The position numbers were made by a program, and so were the translations under genes. The notes below the pieces were generated by a model. It saw only the letters and a list, made by a program, of their open reading frames with translations, ran no database searches and was not told the DNA's origin. 6,538 nucleotides of DNA from positions 1 through 6,538 of the forward strand of contig CALLIQ010000524.1 of NCBI GenBank assembly GCA_938008925.1, given 5' to 3'. Source of the stretch: an uncultured Acidimicrobiales bacterium (GTDB lineage Bacteria > Actinomycetota > Acidimicrobiia > Acidimicrobiales > SZUA-35). This document shows positions 6,141-6,538 of the stretch, one piece after another (the first letter of the stretch is position 1; each line of letters opens with the position of its first letter).

Positions 6141-6217
6141 GAGATCAACCTCGATCTCAGGTTGAGACTTCGCCCGGCCCCGCGTCGAGCGATGGCGGGC
6201 CGGGCATACCCGGCCTG
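6141..6217. promoter_or_regulatory. Cluster of overlapping inverted repeats in the divergent intergenic region
   Basis: Two sets of competing dyads are visible. In the first, GAGATC (6141-6146) pairs with GATCTC (6153-6158), while TCAACCT (6145-6151) pairs with AGGTTGA (6159-6165); the arms overlap, so only one can form at a time. In the second, GGGCCGGGC (6197-6205) can pair with the upstream GCCCGGCCC (6172-6180), or its inner part GGCCGGG (6198-6204) can pair with CCCGGCC (6209-6215) around a CATA loop. A further small GGCC-TTC-GGCC hairpin sits at 6241-6251. The cluster lies between two divergent genes and would be in the leader of the four-helix protein (about 80-155 nt before its ATG), or in the promoter region of the secreted protein. 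The pairing is seen directly; a switch or operator role is inferred. The rest of 6062-6287 holds no gene I can support. Confidence 0.45.
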
Positions 6218-6287
6218 GGTGATATTGCCTCGAATATGAGGGCCTTCGGCCTACGAATACCAGCCGCATCTGGCCGACCTTCACAAC

Positions 6288-6538
6288 GTGTCCTGGTTGT
6301 CCTCACGGTTGCGTGCTGCGCTCGCGCTCGTTCTCACGGTCGTCGTGTGCGCGACTGCGTTGGCACCCGTTTCGGTCGACGCGCAAGATGCTCGTGAACT
6401 GTCGATCGTGGTCACGCCCGAGGGCGAAGCGACGAGGGGCCACAACGAACTGATCGCCTGGCGTGTCGATGTCACGTGCCACGCCGAGGTCGGCGAGTGC
6501 GGCAACACCGTGATCGAGTCCCAGCTGTCGCCTGGCAT
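6288..6538 (+). CDS. Secreted surface protein, N-terminal part (continues past window)
   Basis: This is a partial gene with no in-frame ATG near its start; it begins with GTG at 6288-6290 (first in-frame start candidate after the TGA at 6237-6239) and is open for 83 codons to the edge. Residues 1-32 form a clear signal peptide: Ser/Trp/Arg N-region (MSWLSSRLR), hydrophobic core ALALVLTVVVCATAL, and a likely type I cleavage site after VDA, before QDAREL. The mature part begins LSIVVTPEGEATRGHNELIA and continues WRVDVTC...ECGNTVIESQLSPG, with Cys64 and Cys71 close together. This resembles the first unit of DUF11/Big-type surface repeats (a theme of T-x-G-D, Y-x-V-x-V-T-C, Cys, then a D/S-x-L-P ending), so a longer repeat-bearing cell-surface protein is likely. 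There is no clear Shine-Dalgarno, so it may be leaderless. An AT-rich patch (gatattgcctcgaatatga, 6221-6239) is the best place for its promoter. The antisense frame here is rejected. Confidence 0.75.
   Translation, partial: MSWLSSRLRAALALVLTVVVCATALAPVSVDAQDARELSIVVTPEGEATRGHNELIAWRVDVTCHAEVGECGNTVIESQLSPG

Noticed and set aside
5598..6284. Minus-strand frame of 228 codons covering the four-helix protein gene
   Set aside because: The product is Arg/His/Gly-rich with no hydrophobic segments or motifs, and it overlaps the frame with four clear TM helices.
6281..6538. Minus-strand frame at the right edge
   Set aside because: The opposite strand encodes a textbook signal peptide with a cleavage site in the same span; the minus-strand product is Ser/Thr/Ala-rich without motifs.
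1..6538. Novel defence, phage or mobile system
   Set aside because: No nuclease, helicase, toxin-antitoxin, integrase, transposase or reverse-transcriptase motifs are visible in any supported gene. The content is envelope proteins plus one metabolic enzyme.

Overview
The window is GC-rich and tightly packed. It reads as a chromosomal stretch of a high-GC actinobacterium, most likely class Acidimicrobiia. The best clade clue is the N-terminus of the 920-residue membrane protein (GWWIASDGKWYAPELHPDY), a Trp/Tyr-rich start followed by a Pro-rich linker that I associate with Acidimicrobiia membrane proteins. GTG starts, acidic Ala/Asp/Glu-rich proteins and a PT-rich, BON/OmpA-like envelope protein agree with this. 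The assignment is from memory, not from a search.

Layout: five genes lie on the minus strand and are read right to left. They are a four-helix membrane protein (5624-6061), a large bitopic membrane protein with a duplicated extracytoplasmic domain (2736-5498), a 64-residue Cys/His zinc-ribbon-like protein (2488-2682), an enoyl-CoA hydratase/isomerase family protein (1680-2462), and a bitopic protein with an acidic repeat region, a TM helix, a PT-rich linker and the start of a BON-like domain (1-1625, C-terminus outside the window). The gaps are 125, 53, 25 and 54 nt, so the inner genes could be co-transcribed. On the plus strand, diverging from the rest, the start of a secreted protein (6288-6538) runs off the right edge.

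There is no obvious shared pathway. Four of the six products are membrane or exported proteins, so the theme is the cell envelope. The crotonase-fold enzyme and the zinc-ribbon protein are probably unrelated neighbours. I see no tRNA, rRNA, CRISPR, transposase, integrase or phage gene, and no recognisable defence system.

The least ordinary parts are: the divergent intergenic region at 6062-6287, which holds two sets of overlapping, mutually exclusive inverted repeats; the three kinds of short in-frame tandem repeat in the cytoplasmic half of the left-edge protein; a perfect 12-bp palindrome just upstream of that gene; and a crotonase-family protein in which the second catalytic Glu is replaced by His.
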